Source of the DNA: Orobanche coerulescens
Lineage: Eukaryota; Streptophyta; Magnoliopsida; Lamiales; Orobanchaceae
Assembly: GCA_033398695.1 (NCBI GenBank)
Contig: CM065819.1
Span: 3,893,501 to 3,957,500, forward strand
DNA: 64,000 nt
Direction: 5' to 3'
Under the pieces are notes generated by a model. That model saw only the letters and a program-made list of their open reading frames with translations. It did no database searches and was not told the DNA's origin. A program made the position numbers and the translations under genes. Shown here piece by piece: positions 1 through 10,294 of this stretch (its first letter is position 1; the number at the start of each line of letters is the position of its first letter).

Positions 1-242
1 TTAGTGCAATCTTTCATTTCCTTGAATATTAGAACTATTATTGCATTTTCTTTGCAATTGTCAAACCAAACTCTTAAATTGTGTGTTTCAATCTTATAAA
101 TCTCTATAACAAATAGTTAAATAGTGTATAATTCAATATATAACCTAACTTCCTCGTGGGATCGATAAACCGGACTCAAAAAGTCCACTTACTACTTGAT
201 ACGATATCGTGCACTTGCGATAGTTACACAAAAGACGTGTCA
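1..242 (+). mobile_element. 3' part of a Tat/Athila-type LTR (R/U5), truncated by the window edge
   Basis: The stretch around 150-242 reads as a TCGTGGGATCGAT block followed by CACTTGCGATAG and ends in GTGTCA. The same layout occurs, in sense orientation, near the 3' end of the LTRs of the Tat/Athila-type element at 14394-23735 (a GAGGGA block, then GTGCACTTGCGGCATAG). Right after position 242 the sequence becomes copia-1 LTR, so this looks like an LTR inserted into that LTR. Whether it is a solo LTR or the end of a full element cannot be seen because the left side is outside the window. Confidence 0.5.
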
Positions 243-553
243 CTAGTACCGATAGAAAGCTAGAGTGGTTGATTCCTTGTCCAATAGAAAAGGAAAATGG
301 TTTAACTTGGACTGACAAAAAGACAAGTACGAGAATGGTTTACTCAGACCGATAGAAGACGAGCTTGTAACGGTAATCCCTCGACCGATAGAAGAGAGGT
401 GCATAGGTTTTTTTCTTAAGCCTATAGGAAAAGATAACGAGAGAGGACGTAAGCACGTTTGGCCGAACCTCTATAAATCCTTGTGTCATTTTATTTCCGC
501 ACTTTATATTTACGCTTCCGCACAACGGCGCTAATACCGATAATTTACCAACA
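243..553 (+). repeat. copia-1 5' LTR remnant (U5 side)
   Basis: It matches 3431-3741 over its whole length, with a few substitutions and small indels, starting at CTAGTACCGATAG and ending at TACCAACA. Everything upstream of this block in the 3' LTR (U3, palindrome array, TATA) is missing here, so this copy has lost its promoter. Confidence 0.85.
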
Positions 554-555
554 AT

Positions 556-567
556 TGGTATCGGAGC
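556..567 (+). promoter_or_regulatory. copia-1 primer binding site (tRNA-iMet)
   Basis: TGGTATCGGAGC begins 2 nt after the LTR end and matches the usual plant copia site TGGTATCAGAGC, complementary to the initiator tRNA-Met 3' end, with one difference. Confidence 0.85.
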
Positions 568-2152
568 GGTACCTCCAATAAGAGGCTTAACATCCGAGGA
601 GAAGATCCAAATAGCATTCCAACTTGCTCCAATCGAAGGCCTTGCTCTTAACCGACCACCATTTTTTGATGGCTCAAACTTCATGACGTGGAAGAAAAAT
701 ATGTCAATATTTATCCGAGCGTATGACATCGAGCTTTGGAAAGTGATTTGTCTTGGTCCAAAAATTCCTCTCAAATCCGACGGTACGCTTAAATCTTTCG
801 AAGAATATGACGATTCCGATTGGAAAAATGACCATTACAATTGTAAGGCAACTCAACTCCTATATTGTGCCTTAAATCCGGAAGAACATAACCGGATATC
901 TTCATGTAATAGTGCCAAAGAGATTTGGAAAATGCTTGAAGTCACACATGAGGGAACGTCTCAAGTTAAAGAGACGAAAATAAACATGCTCCTTCACGCA
1001 TACGAACTATTCCAAATGAAGGATGATGAATCCATCATGATCATGCTCGACCGATTTTCGGTCATCACAAATGGATTAGCATGTTTTAGAAAACCACTTT
1101 CGAGTAGTGAGAAAGTAAATAAGATTCTCCGATCACTACCCCGAGAATGAGACGGTAGGGAGACGGCAATAATGTAATCTAAAGATCTAAATAATCTTGA
1201 TTTTAGTGCCCTCGTTGGTTCACTTATCAACTACGAGATTGTTCTAAAATCTCGGAATGCAAAACTGAATCCGAAAGAAAGTTCGATAGCCATGAAGGCT
1301 AAGATGTCAAGATCTAAGGAAGAAATCCCGGTGGACGAAAGCAACGAAAAATCGGCATATTATGCCAAAAATATTAATAAGTTCCAACACTTATTAAACC
1401 GGATAAAGAAAGACATCAAATCAGGCGAATATAAGAAATTCGACAACAACTGTCGAATATGTGATAAACTAGGCCATTTCGCAAAGAATTGCCAAGCAGC
1501 AAATCCAAAGAAAGTTCTCGTTGCAACATGGAGTGACGAATATATTGATGATGATTTCATTGATCAAAATAACCTTGCATTTATGGCCCGGAGTTCATTC
1601 GACGATAGCGATGTTGAAAGTCAAGTAAGTAATTCTTTCGATGAACTTTTTGAAGCATTTGAGTTATTACATACGGACTATCAAAATGCTTTAATTGAAA
1701 TTAAATCCCTTAAATCTAAATATAAATCATTGGAAAATGTAAATTCCAAAATTCTTGAAAAGGGAAAATTTATTGAAATTAATCATTCTAAATGCGTTGA
1801 AAACGAAAATATTTTAAAGGATGATTTAGTCAAAATTCAAACCGAGCTCAAAAACTTAACGAAGAAATTTTCGTGTGGAAACGAAAAATTTGAACAAATG
1901 CTCTCGGTTCAGAAATTTACGTTGAACAAACAGGGGTTAGGATTCAAATAAAATTCTAAACACGAATCCTTAAATTTTAATATACCCCGATGCGAAAAAT
2001 GTTTCAAAATTGGGCATCATATTTTAAATTGCAAAAGCCCAAGACGGACGATAAAAACAAAGAAAATTTGGATTCCCAAAGAACGTCTATTCCGAATATC
2101 GTCTATGTCTCTAAACAAAAACCAACTATCGGTTGGATCCCCAAAAAATTAA
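563..2152 (+). pseudogene. copia-1 gag with coiled coil and two CCHC zinc knuckles
   Basis: This would be the capsid/nucleocapsid polyprotein that packages element RNA. The open frame is readable from about 563 (no ATG visible in frame) and runs through the UBN2-type gag domain (PPFFDGSNFMTWKK at about 650-694, down to LRSLPRE before the first stop). A TGA at 1148-1150 replaces an expected Trp codon. The same frame continues through an ATG at 1292. The first knuckle CRICDKLGHFAKNC is at 1451-1492. A heptad-like, Leu/Lys/Glu-rich coiled coil spans about 1640-1900. A second perfect CX2CX4HX4C knuckle is at 1991-2032, followed by KIWIPK and GWIPK motifs typical of the segment before protease in SIRE-like elements. 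No protease follows. Stops and frame changes mean it is inactive here. Confidence 0.8.
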
Positions 2153-2597
2153 TTTTTAACAATTGATATTTTACTCAAGGGGAGTATTTTTTACGGATAT
2201 AACTCCGTCCTTTTCATGCATATTTTATCATATATTCATCAATTGGTATCATGCATATTTATATTCAATTGGTATAATTTTTTTTCCTTTTGCTGAATAA
2301 AAAAAGGGGGAGAAGGAGTATAATTGGGTAAAAAACGTCATGAAAGATATGACGAGAAAAATAAAAAATAAAAAGGAGGAAAAATAATAAAAATTGAAGA
2401 AGTCGAAAAGGAGAAAAAGAAAGCATACAAAAGGGGGGAGGGAACGAAGGAGTTGAAAATGACATAAAAAGAAAATGGGCGAAACTAACGAAACGATCAA
2501 AGCCGAAAACTTTGAAACGTACAAATATATATATATTTTTATTTTGGAAGTTTTATCCAATTCAAGGGTTGTTTGTAATCATCAAAAAGGGGGAGAT
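2153..2597 (+). other. copia-1 untranslated 3' internal region with two polypurine tracts
   Basis: This is an AT-rich, non-coding stretch. Purine runs AAAAAAAGGGGGAGAAGG near 2296 and AAAAAGGGGGAGA near 2584 resemble the repeated polypurine tracts of SIRE-type elements. The second lies directly before the 3' LTR and is the likely plus-strand primer. Confidence 0.6.
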
Positions 2598-2732
2598 TGG
2601 TGGATATTTATTCCACATATTCATTAATAGAGTTTTGAGGATTAAGTTGCTAAACAAAACAAAACAACAAAGAGGCGAAGCAAAATGACGAAGAAATCAA
2701 AGACGCAAAAAGTTGCAATTGAGGTCGCATTA

Positions 2733-3152
2733 TCGCACGCTAGACATCATAGTTAGCGCACGCCGACGAACCTACCAATAGACATAAGGACATACCTGAT
2801 AGTATAGCGCACGCTAGAGATCAAGACTAGCGCACGCAAGAAGATGAAGATAGTGCACGCTACTGATAAGGAACAACGCACGCTAAAGAGTTACAATTCC
2901 AGCATATGAACGTTGGGAGATTCAGTGGAAAGTCTGAGTCAAAGTCATAAAGTTGGAACGGTCAATTTGACAAATCATGCAACGGATACATGGTTAGCGC
3001 ACGCTACAAGGAGATATTAACGCACGCTAATATGTGTACTTAACGTACGCAATGAAAAATCTAACACACGCTAAGAATGAGATACAGTAGCCACTGGACT
3101 GAAGCTATAAGCGATAGCGCACGCCAAGGCATAAATCTAGCGCACGCTAGCA
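2733..3152 (+). repeat. Array of TAGCGCACGCTA palindromes in copia-1 U3
   Basis: About a dozen exact or near copies of (T)AGCGCACGCTA lie within 420 bp (for example near 2738, 2757, 2804, 2830, 2852, 2873, 2996, 3019, 3063, 3116 and 3138). They are irregularly spaced with unrelated sequence between them. The core is self-complementary apart from the centre and contains CpG. The array stops about 40 nt before the TATA box. Confidence 0.85.
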
Positions 3153-3191
3153 AGTCAAACAGTCAGCAACGGCTAGTTAGATGAAGAAGGC

Positions 3192-3198
3192 TATAAAT
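3192..3198 (+). promoter_or_regulatory. TATA box of copia-1 3' LTR
   Basis: TATAAAT in the context GGCTATAAATACC directly follows the palindrome array. Confidence 0.65.
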
Positions 3199-3741
3199 AC
3201 CAAACCACTTGATATTAATCAAAACAACAACATTGAGCAATTCATATATAGTTGTTATATCATTGTAAACATTATAGTTGTTGTTCGTGAGCTTAAATTG
3301 AGAGTGATTGAGTGTGATACACTAAATTATACAAGAGTGAGAAAAAGAAAAGATACGATTGGATTCGGTGTTATTAGGATCAAGGATCCGGCATTGTTAG
3401 AATCGCAATCGCTATCTTAAGTGAGGTTTATCTAGTACCGATAGAAAGCTAGAGTGGTTGATTCCTTGTATAATAGAAAAGGAAAATGGTTTAACTTGGA
3501 CCGACAAAAAGACAAGTACGAGAATTATTTACTCGGACCGATAGAAGACGAGCTTCTAACAGTAATCCCTCGACCGATAGAAGAGAGATGCAGAGGTTTT
3601 TATCTTAAGCCTATAGAAAAAGAAACGAGAGAGGACGTAGGCACGTTTGGCCGAACCTCTATAAATCCTTATGTCATTTTATTTCCACACTTTATATTTA
3701 CGCTTCTGCACAACGACGCTAATACCGATAATTTACCAACA

Positions 3742-4847
3742 CTCGCATAGTTATGTCTAAGACTAATATGCCCAGAGTTTCTATTATACACTTCACTGTA
3801 TGCTCTTGCTATGGTTGATTGACTTTCACAATGTATCAGCATGGTTGATATATTGTCTTTAGCTAATGGAACTTCTAAAAGAAGATCCCTTAACCATTCA
3901 GCCTCTTGACCTGCGGAATCCAGAGCCACGAACTCCGATTCCATGGTCGAATGAGTAATACACGCTTGTTTCTTTGATTTCCAAGAAACTGCTCCTCCGT
4001 CAAGTGTAAATATCCATCCTGTCATAGATTTGTTATCTCCACGACTTGATATCCAACTTGCGTCAGTATATCCTTCTAGTATGGTAGGAAACTAACCGTA
4101 TTGAAGTCCAAGATTCTTTGTTTTTAAAAGAAATCCAAAAATTCTTCAATGGCCTTCCAATGCTCGGCACTTGGATTGCTAGTAAATCTGCTCATTTTAC
4201 TAACGGCGAATGCTATGTATGGTCGAGTACATTGCATCAGGTACATAAGACAACCAATAGCACTAGCATATTCCAATTGAGCCACAGCTCTTCCATCATT
4301 CTTTTCAAGTTTTACCCTTGGATCAAAAGGGGTGTTCACCTCTTTGAACTTTAAATGTTTGAACTTGTCAAGCACTTTTTGAACATAGTGTGATTGACTA
4401 AGTTCCTAACCCCCACTGGTGAACCTTGATACCTAAAATAGTATCAACTTGTCCAAGATCTTTTATTTTGAAAGTGGAAGATAGAAACCTCTTCGTTTCT
4501 AATATTCCTTCCATCTCGTTGCTAATGATCAACATATCATCAACATAGAGACATAGAAAGATCACAAGGTTACCACACACTTTTGTGTACAAACACTTGT
4601 CACAAATGTTAGGAATAAATCTATTCGAAAGTATGACCGAGTCAAACTTTTGATGCCATTGTTTGGGTGGTTGTTTCAATCCATATAAGGATTTGACAAG
4701 TTTGCAAACCTTTTGTTCATTACCCGGAAGCACAAAGCCTTCCGGCTGCTCCATGTAAATCTCCTCATCGAGATCTCCATTTAGAAATGTCGTTTTGACA
4801 TCCATTTAATGAACATTTAGGTTATACAAAGAAGCCAAGGCGAACTA
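3742..4847 (-). pseudogene. copia-2 pol, RT C-terminal part and RNase H (left fragment)
   Basis: This is the 3' part of a minus-strand copia polymerase. At about 4847-4398 it reads FALASLYNLNVH, a stop, then MDVKTTFLNG, YMEQPEGF, SLYGLKQ and the catalytic LYVDDM of reverse transcriptase. From 4375 down come the connection (PYIAFAVSKMSRF) and RNase H ([26 protein letters not shown], ending RHNYA at 3742). Internal frame changes separate these blocks. The right edge is cut by the 22 kb chromovirus and the left edge by copia-1. The reading continues at 27167 on the other side of the chromovirus. Confidence 0.9.
4843..4847. repeat. Left TSD of the 22 kb chromovirus (AACTA)
   Basis: It pairs with AACAA at 27162-27166, one mismatch. 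Removing the insertion plus one copy restores the copia-2 RT reading (RLLFALASLYNL), which supports this boundary. Confidence 0.8.
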
Positions 4848-5003
4848 TGTAATATCCGAATAAATTGTTGAGCATCTCCATCTGTATTTGAACCCTGTGT
4901 TATTCAAATTTGTGATATCGATAATCGAAGTATGATCTTTTTCCGTATTCGTATCCACATGCATGATAATATCAACTTCTAATTCTTCACATGCAACTAC
5001 GCC

Positions 5004-5383
5004 ATAATGTACGCTAGCTAGTAAGCATAATGTACGTTATGTACCACGGATAGCGTATGCTATGAATGAAGCATAGTGTACGTAAGACAGTCAATAATTG
5101 ATCAAGAAGGCTAGCACATGGGCCAGTTGGTGGAGGGTCCCGATAAGATTCCTGCGGCATGAACCTGGACAGTTTTGGGCAATGGGGATTAACGTACGCT
5201 AAGTGATGTATATAGCGTACGCTAAGTATGGTTGATTACGTACGTAACATTGTTGATGTAGCATACGTAAGGGAGAATAGGAGCGAGGCAGTAAGCTATC
5301 ATTGGATGAAAGCATACGCTAAGTATATCAGATAGCGTACGCTAAGTTGATAACATACGTTAAGCACTAGGCTAACGTACGTA
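5004..5383 (+). repeat. Array of AGCGTACGCTA / AACGTACGTTA palindromes in Tekay-22 U3
   Basis: About a dozen palindromic or near-palindromic words built on GTAC or GCATAC cores (ATAGCGTACGCTAAG, TTACGTACGTAAC, TAACGTACGTAAAG and variants) are scattered over 380 bp and end about 15 nt before the TATA box. The same array recurs in the 3' LTR at about 24769-25150. Confidence 0.85.
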
Positions 5384-5396
5384 AAGCTCAGGACAG

Positions 5397-5403
5397 TATA
5401 AAT
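5397..5403 (+). promoter_or_regulatory. TATA box of Tekay-22 5' LTR
   Basis: TATAAAT in CAGTATAAATGGGAC directly follows the palindrome array. The matching box in the 3' LTR is at 25163. Confidence 0.65.
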
Positions 5404-5527
5404 GGGACAGCACCCCATTTTATTTTACCTCATTTCCTTTCACTTCTACTTCATTTCCTCCAAGTCCACAGAGTTCCCCTTGATACTTAATGTAACACCC
5501 CCAATCCACTCAGGGATATTACACGCC

Positions 5528-5552
5528 GTAGACCCTCTCCTCGAGGATCTAC
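5528..5552 (-). other. Conserved LTR-end hairpin, solo LTR-1
   Basis: In sense, a 10-bp stem (GTAGATCCTC paired with GAGGGTCTAC, one T-G pair, 5-nt loop) is followed by GGCGTGTAATATCCC, close to the LTR 3' end. Homologous hairpins with different stem sequences occur in the other chromovirus LTRs of this window. Confidence 0.65.
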
Positions 5553-6360
5553 CAGGCTGATAACTAAAATCAAACATCTAAACATCGCCTTTAAGGCTAA
5601 AATGACTCAGTAGACCGACTTGGTCTTTCAATAATAACATACAACTCAATTCCAAATACATACCCACACAGGGGTCAAAATACAATAAACTCCCGTACAA
5701 CGGGGAAAAGATACTGCAGCGGAAAAGAAAATACAACTAGAGCAATACGACATCAACGGATCCTCGTGTGATTAGTATCGTTCATCTTTCATCATCCTTT
5801 GTGCCGACCCTGTGCTATGCTCCAAAACCTGAATGCAAAAATAGACATCCACCCCCCGAATACTCGGGGGTTAGCAAAACTCCATTGTTTTGCTAGTGCA
5901 AGTACAAGTGCAAAAAATACGAGCCATACAATACAAGTTCCAAGAACAATAATAATCAGGATTCCTCAAAGTTCCAAACGTAACGAAAAGCACTTCCCGA
6001 GGCATGAGTTTGGTAAAACATTCCAAAACCGAAAGACTATAAGTTAAAGGGAAACAATTTATAAAACAGTTTAAAATGCCATCGAGAGTTTTAATAGAAA
6101 ACAATTTAGGATTATCGAATCCTTATCTTTCCAAAAATCAACAGGGTCACAGCCCAAAGGTTTTATTTTCGCAAATAGAAAACCGACAATACCAGGCCAA
6201 AACCCAAGTCACATGTCCTCGACGGACATAAAATCAAATACCAACTCGTGAAGTTTTTACTCGTGATTCCTGGACTCACCCATTGTAATTCCCGTCGTGG
6301 CCCCGTCGAACCAACCCACGGTGAGTAAAATACATTCACTAAATAACATATCACACCAAA

Positions 6361-6634
6361 CATCGCCTTGGGAACAGAGTAATATCATTGATCCCGCCCG
6401 AGGCCTCGAAGGACCCTCCCGAGCTGGCTAGCTAAACAAATCACAACACATGCATCGCCTTGGGAACAGATTAATATCATTGATCCCGCCCGAGGCCTCG
6501 AAGGACCCTCCCGAGCTGGCTAGCTAAACAAATCACAACACATGCATCGCCTTGGGAACAGAGTAATATCATTGATCCCGCCCGAGGCCTCGAAGGACCC
6601 TCCCGAGCTGGCTAGCTAAACAAATCACACACAT
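6361..6634 (-). repeat. Three tandem copies of a 92-bp unit in solo LTR-1
   Basis: Units begin at 6361, 6453 and 6545 (CATCGCCTTGGGAACAGA) and are almost identical. The third is slightly divergent at its end. They lie between the GAGGCAAGTA box and the LTR 3' end and contain short inverted segments such as GGGAAC/GATCCC and CCTCGAAGG. Confidence 0.9.
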
Positions 6635-7590
6635 AGCACAATGCAACAAAGATATCCAAACAATTCATTCAGAGGTATCAAACACTTAGCAAAACACCTC
6701 GTCAAACCACAATGCACCGAAATGAAACAATATACGTCCACACGCAAATACCAAGTGCATCATCAACACCAAACATATCCATAGGATTCACATAGCCACA
6801 TACAACCCACACAATTTACAAAACACACGCGTTTGAAAGTGAGCCTTTAACGAGGCTAGCCGAATCTTTTGAAAACACATTTCAAACAAACAAACAAATA
6901 CACCAAGACGATCACCAATTATCATATCCACAAAACAAGAATAGTATGGGCAAGGTACTTGCCTCGAAACCACAATCGCAACAAGACTACGGATGAAATA
7001 CGGTCGAATGGCCCCGAACTCCCGAACATTATCAAGAACGCGATAGCACCGCAATTACTACGTGAATAACACCACACGAATCGTCAAACACCAACGAGAT
7101 TCAACATCGGAATCCTCGAACACCTATAAACCTCCGGAGGGAACAATAACACATGGTTACGACGAGAATCAAGGCCAAAACAATGGAAATCCCAACAAAC
7201 TATCGAAGGGAAACTCATTGGGACATTTAATCGAACACTCAATGTTCGATAACTCCCAAGAACACTCGAATCACTAATCGAGTTGAACAAACTCGAAATA
7301 TGGATATAAAACCCATAGAACACGATTAATAACATCATACTACACCAACCGATGTATCAAAACCGGACTAGAATCGAAATCAAGAACAAATTCTCCGAAA
7401 AGTCAACTTGAAGGAAAATCAAGAAATATACCTTGATTCGACGAAATACACGGATTGGATGATGATATGATCAACAAGAATCTTCCAAAACATCTTGGAA
7501 TTGATTAGAATCGGCCAAGAAATCGATTCACAGTCGCACCCGTCCGATAGCCTCAAGAAAAGTGTTGAAATGAACAAAATGGGTCGCCAG

Positions 7591-7600
7591 CCTTATATAG
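7591..7600 (-). promoter_or_regulatory. TATA box of solo LTR-1
   Basis: CTATATAAGG on the minus strand, about 15 nt downstream of the ACGGCCGT array. Confidence 0.6.
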
Positions 7601-7614
7601 CGGCCATCACGGAC

Positions 7615-7895
7615 ACTTACGGCCAGAATCGGAGTGCCTTACGGCCGTAACTCGGCCCATACGGCCGTACTCGCAAGCCTTTGGCCGTAACAGCATTCGC
7701 CAAAAAATCGCCAAAGACTGCTTGACACTTACGGTCAGAATCGGCACACATTACGGCCGTAATCGCCTTCGTCTGAAGATGCCCAACGCCAGACGGCCGC
7801 ACCCGATCACGCCTACGGCCGAATCGCATTCGTCCGGAAGCTTCCAGGTGCCATACGGCCGTAACTCTCGGCCCTTACGGCCGTAACTCGGCCAG
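7615..7895 (-). repeat. Array of TTACGGCCGTAA palindromes in solo LTR-1 U3
   Basis: About ten copies of (T)TACGGCCGTA(A) or one-off variants lie in 280 bp, directly upstream of the TATA box in sense orientation. GC content is far above the flanks. Confidence 0.85.
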
Positions 7896-9216
7896 GCCAG
7901 GCCCTGCTCCGCCCGTGACTCGGCCGTGGCCACTCCGACGGCCCGGACGACCCCGAAACCCGAACCTGAGTATAAATCGAAGGTACGGTTACGAAGTACT
8001 CACAAAGACGAATCTAAGAGCTAAGAGAACACACAATTCCGACCACCCGAAGGTTTCGAATTCGACAACGGAAGTAATTACCCAAAACTTTGGGAAATTA
8101 CGAAAATGGCCCAAAACGTCCGAAAATCACGATACGTGATCGAATAACCAAACCGAAGTTCATAACACGTCTAACAAAGTTAAACGGACTTACGGGAAGC
8201 TCGAAATAGCAGTTTCGAACGAGATTCGCAAGAATCGAACTCAAGTGCCGAAAAATCGCTAAAAAGCTCGGAACTCAACAAAACGATACCGAAACAAACT
8301 CGGATGACAAAAAGTGAAGAATTAATCATTCTCGGAATGACGAAACGGTCATGAGCGAGTCGTCAAAACGGACTTCCGCCGAAATAAAAGAAAATTACCG
8401 AAATTCAAAATTGCGGATATTACACTTAAACACTTGTATATCATCTCTACTTGATCATTTAGGATTGGAAGCACCCTGGATTGGTACTCAAGCTTCCGAT
8501 GTTGGATTTTCGTCAAGTGTTCATCATTGTCTTCTACATTAAGGTATGTTGATACTTTCCAAACTCTAATACTTGTCCTTAAGAAATGATATGAGCATGC
8601 TTCTGAGATTATTGGATTAGTGAATGACACATTAAGTTGAGCATCATGGTGTTAAGAGCTAAGATGAACTTATTCGAGACCTTTCTTGAGAAAGCGAATT
8701 ATTAATCAAGCATCTTGAGTTGAACCTGTGATATAGTTTCTGAGATTAGTTGCACATATTGGATGATGATTCTGTGTTACATGCTTACCAATGTGTTGTT
8801 AATACGATCACTTAGAACGGGGATATTCAAGGAGATGAATTCTTAGGATTTCACCAAGAATGATCCATGTGTAGTATAAGAATTCCTCAAGCACAATTCA
8901 TGATTCGTAGTAATTTCTGAAGATGATGATATTTGTGTTGATGTTTTAGAAATGATCAAGACTCGTAATTAATATCACCTTTGTTAGATGAAGCATAGGA
9001 GAAGGAATATGAAAGGTTTTTGGTTAGCTGTTTGTTCTCAATGAAAGTTTGAATGAAGTGATCGTAGCAACCATAGATTATCCGAACTACATATGGGGAT
9101 ACATAATCGAGATTTGAGTATGGCATTGTGATGATATGTGTATTCTTGAATTCGAAGATGTCTAACACCATAGGATCATTCAGATTCGCATGAGTAATGT
9201 ATGTGTGAGTATAACG

Positions 9217-9375
9217 TACGTTAAGCACTATGCATTACGTACGTTATATCATCAGGTGAGACAGTCGTTTGATCAGAGAACTGCCAAATTCATGTTTAGG
9301 GTACGTTAGGCTTCGGAGCATACGTACGCTAACATACAGACTTAACGTACGTTACGTTAGGTATGTAACGTACGT
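9217..9375 (+). repeat. Second ACGTACGT palindrome cluster in Tekay-22 LTR
   Basis: AACGTACGTTAAG, TTACGTACGTTA, TACGTACGCTAAC and AACGTACGTGA recur within 160 bp, about 870 nt downstream of the TATA box (nested insert subtracted). The 3' LTR copy is at about 26041-26205. Confidence 0.75.
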
Positions 9376-9663
9376 GATGAAGAGTACATTTAGGATTCGT
9401 AATGTTGAACTCTCGGTTGTAGTTTAGAATGTTAGATATTAGTATGTTAGTTACTCGACGTAAGATGAACTCTATATTATTTCTTTTGTTTAAGGTCCGA
9501 GTTTTACTATGTGATTGATCGAATGGGCGACCTTTGAGTGTATTGATACCCGTCGAAGTAATATCATTGTCGTCAAATCGAGGCAAGTACTTTAATTATA
9601 ATTGTGTGTATTAATGTCGGTTATATAATTGTTGTATTATGCATACTTGTTGTGATTAATTGT

Positions 9664-9802
9664 CCACCATGCGTTGGTCTGATGGGATCATCATGAGAAT
9701 CTATAGCTGTGTGCGCTGGATCATTGGATAGGTATTTCCACCATGCGTTGGTACGACGGGATCATCATGGGAAGCTATAGTTGTGTGCACTGGATCGTTG
9801 GA
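9664..9802 (+). repeat. Two tandem copies of a 74-bp unit in Tekay-22 U5
   Basis: Units start at 9664 and 9738 (CCACCATGCGTTGGT) with GGGATCATCATG inside. The 3' LTR has the pair at about 26492 and 26568. A related unit is repeated in solo LTR-2 near 18371-18680 on the other strand. Confidence 0.8.
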
Positions 9803-10269
9803 ATACCATGAGTATGTTGAGATTGTCATGATGTGCTATGTGTTGTAATTATTTCTCGTTGGAGAAAATTGTCATGGTTATGATTGATAATATTGACGTT
9901 ATTATTTAAGGATTGATGAATAAATCCTCGTTATATAATTATCGTACTTGTACTAGCATCATTGTGCTAAGCCCTTCGGGGGTGAATATTTGTGTTATGT
10001 TCAGGATCCAGGAAAGCGGGAAAACAACTACTAGAGGTGCATGACGGCCAGGGTGCGGAGTGATGTTATGGCCGGATTACTTTGTCGTATGTTTGTGTTG
10101 TTTCAATAAAGTACTCGAGTATGTTGTCTTTTGTTATGATGGGTTTGGGTATGTATTAATATTCACCATTGAACGTTTGTATTTTCAGTATTGATTTAGA
10201 ATCATTGTATTTTATTTTTGTACACATCATTTGTTGGTGTTGTTATTGTCATTTTGTTTCTCCAGCCTT

Positions 10270-10294
10270 GTAAATTCTTACGTAAAGGGTTTAC
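10270..10294 (+). other. Conserved LTR-end hairpin, Tekay-22 5' LTR
   Basis: GTAAATTCTT pairs with AAGGGTTTAC (two T-G pairs) around a 5-nt loop and is followed by GGTGCTGTAATATTCC. The LTR ends 38 nt later. Confidence 0.65.

Larger units (their letters stand above)
243..3741 (+). mobile_element. copia-1: gag-only Ty1-copia element (SIRE/Maximus-like), 5' LTR truncated
   Basis: A partial 5' LTR (243-553) and a complete 3' LTR (2598-3741) share a block of about 310 bp ending in TACCAACA. A tRNA-Met primer site follows the 5' LTR and purine-rich tracts precede the 3' LTR. The internal domain is only about 2.0 kb. It encodes gag with two CCHC knuckles and then passes to the polypurine tract with no integrase, RT or RNase H. 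The element must therefore have relied on proteins from an autonomous relative. It is inserted in the RNase H region of copia-2. The CTCGC at 3742-3746 is the expected right target-site copy. Confidence 0.8.
2598..3741 (+). repeat. copia-1 3' LTR
   Basis: It begins TGGTGGATATT directly after the polypurine tract and ends TACCAACA, giving 1144 bp. U3 carries an array of AGCGCACGCTA palindromes followed by a TATA box. The last 311 bp equal the surviving 5' LTR. The exact first base is uncertain by about 3 nt. Confidence 0.8.
4848..5490 (+). repeat. Tekay-22 5' LTR, first part (U3 and TATA)
   Basis: It aligns with 24615-25247. It starts TGTAATATCCG where the 3' copy starts TGAATATCCG. Interrupted at 5490 by solo LTR-1, it resumes at 8425. 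Confidence 0.9.
5491..8424 (-). mobile_element. Solo LTR-1 (chromovirus-type), inserted in Tekay-22 5' LTR
   Basis: 2934 bp are flanked by perfect CTTAA repeats at 5486-5490 and 8425-8429. Read on the minus strand it starts TGTAATATCCGC and ends GGGGGTGTTACA, as chromovirus LTRs here do. It has no PBS, polypurine tract or coding region. In sense order it contains a U3 palindrome array (ACGGCCGT type, 7615-7895), a TATA box (7591-7600), a GAGGCAAGTA box (6956-6965), three 92-bp tandem repeats (6361-6634) and a terminal hairpin (5528-5552). A solo LTR formed by LTR-LTR recombination is the simplest reading. Confidence 0.85.

Noticed and set aside
6361..6634. CRISPR-like regular repeats
   Set aside because: The units are contiguous 92-bp tandem copies with no spacers, in a plant LTR.
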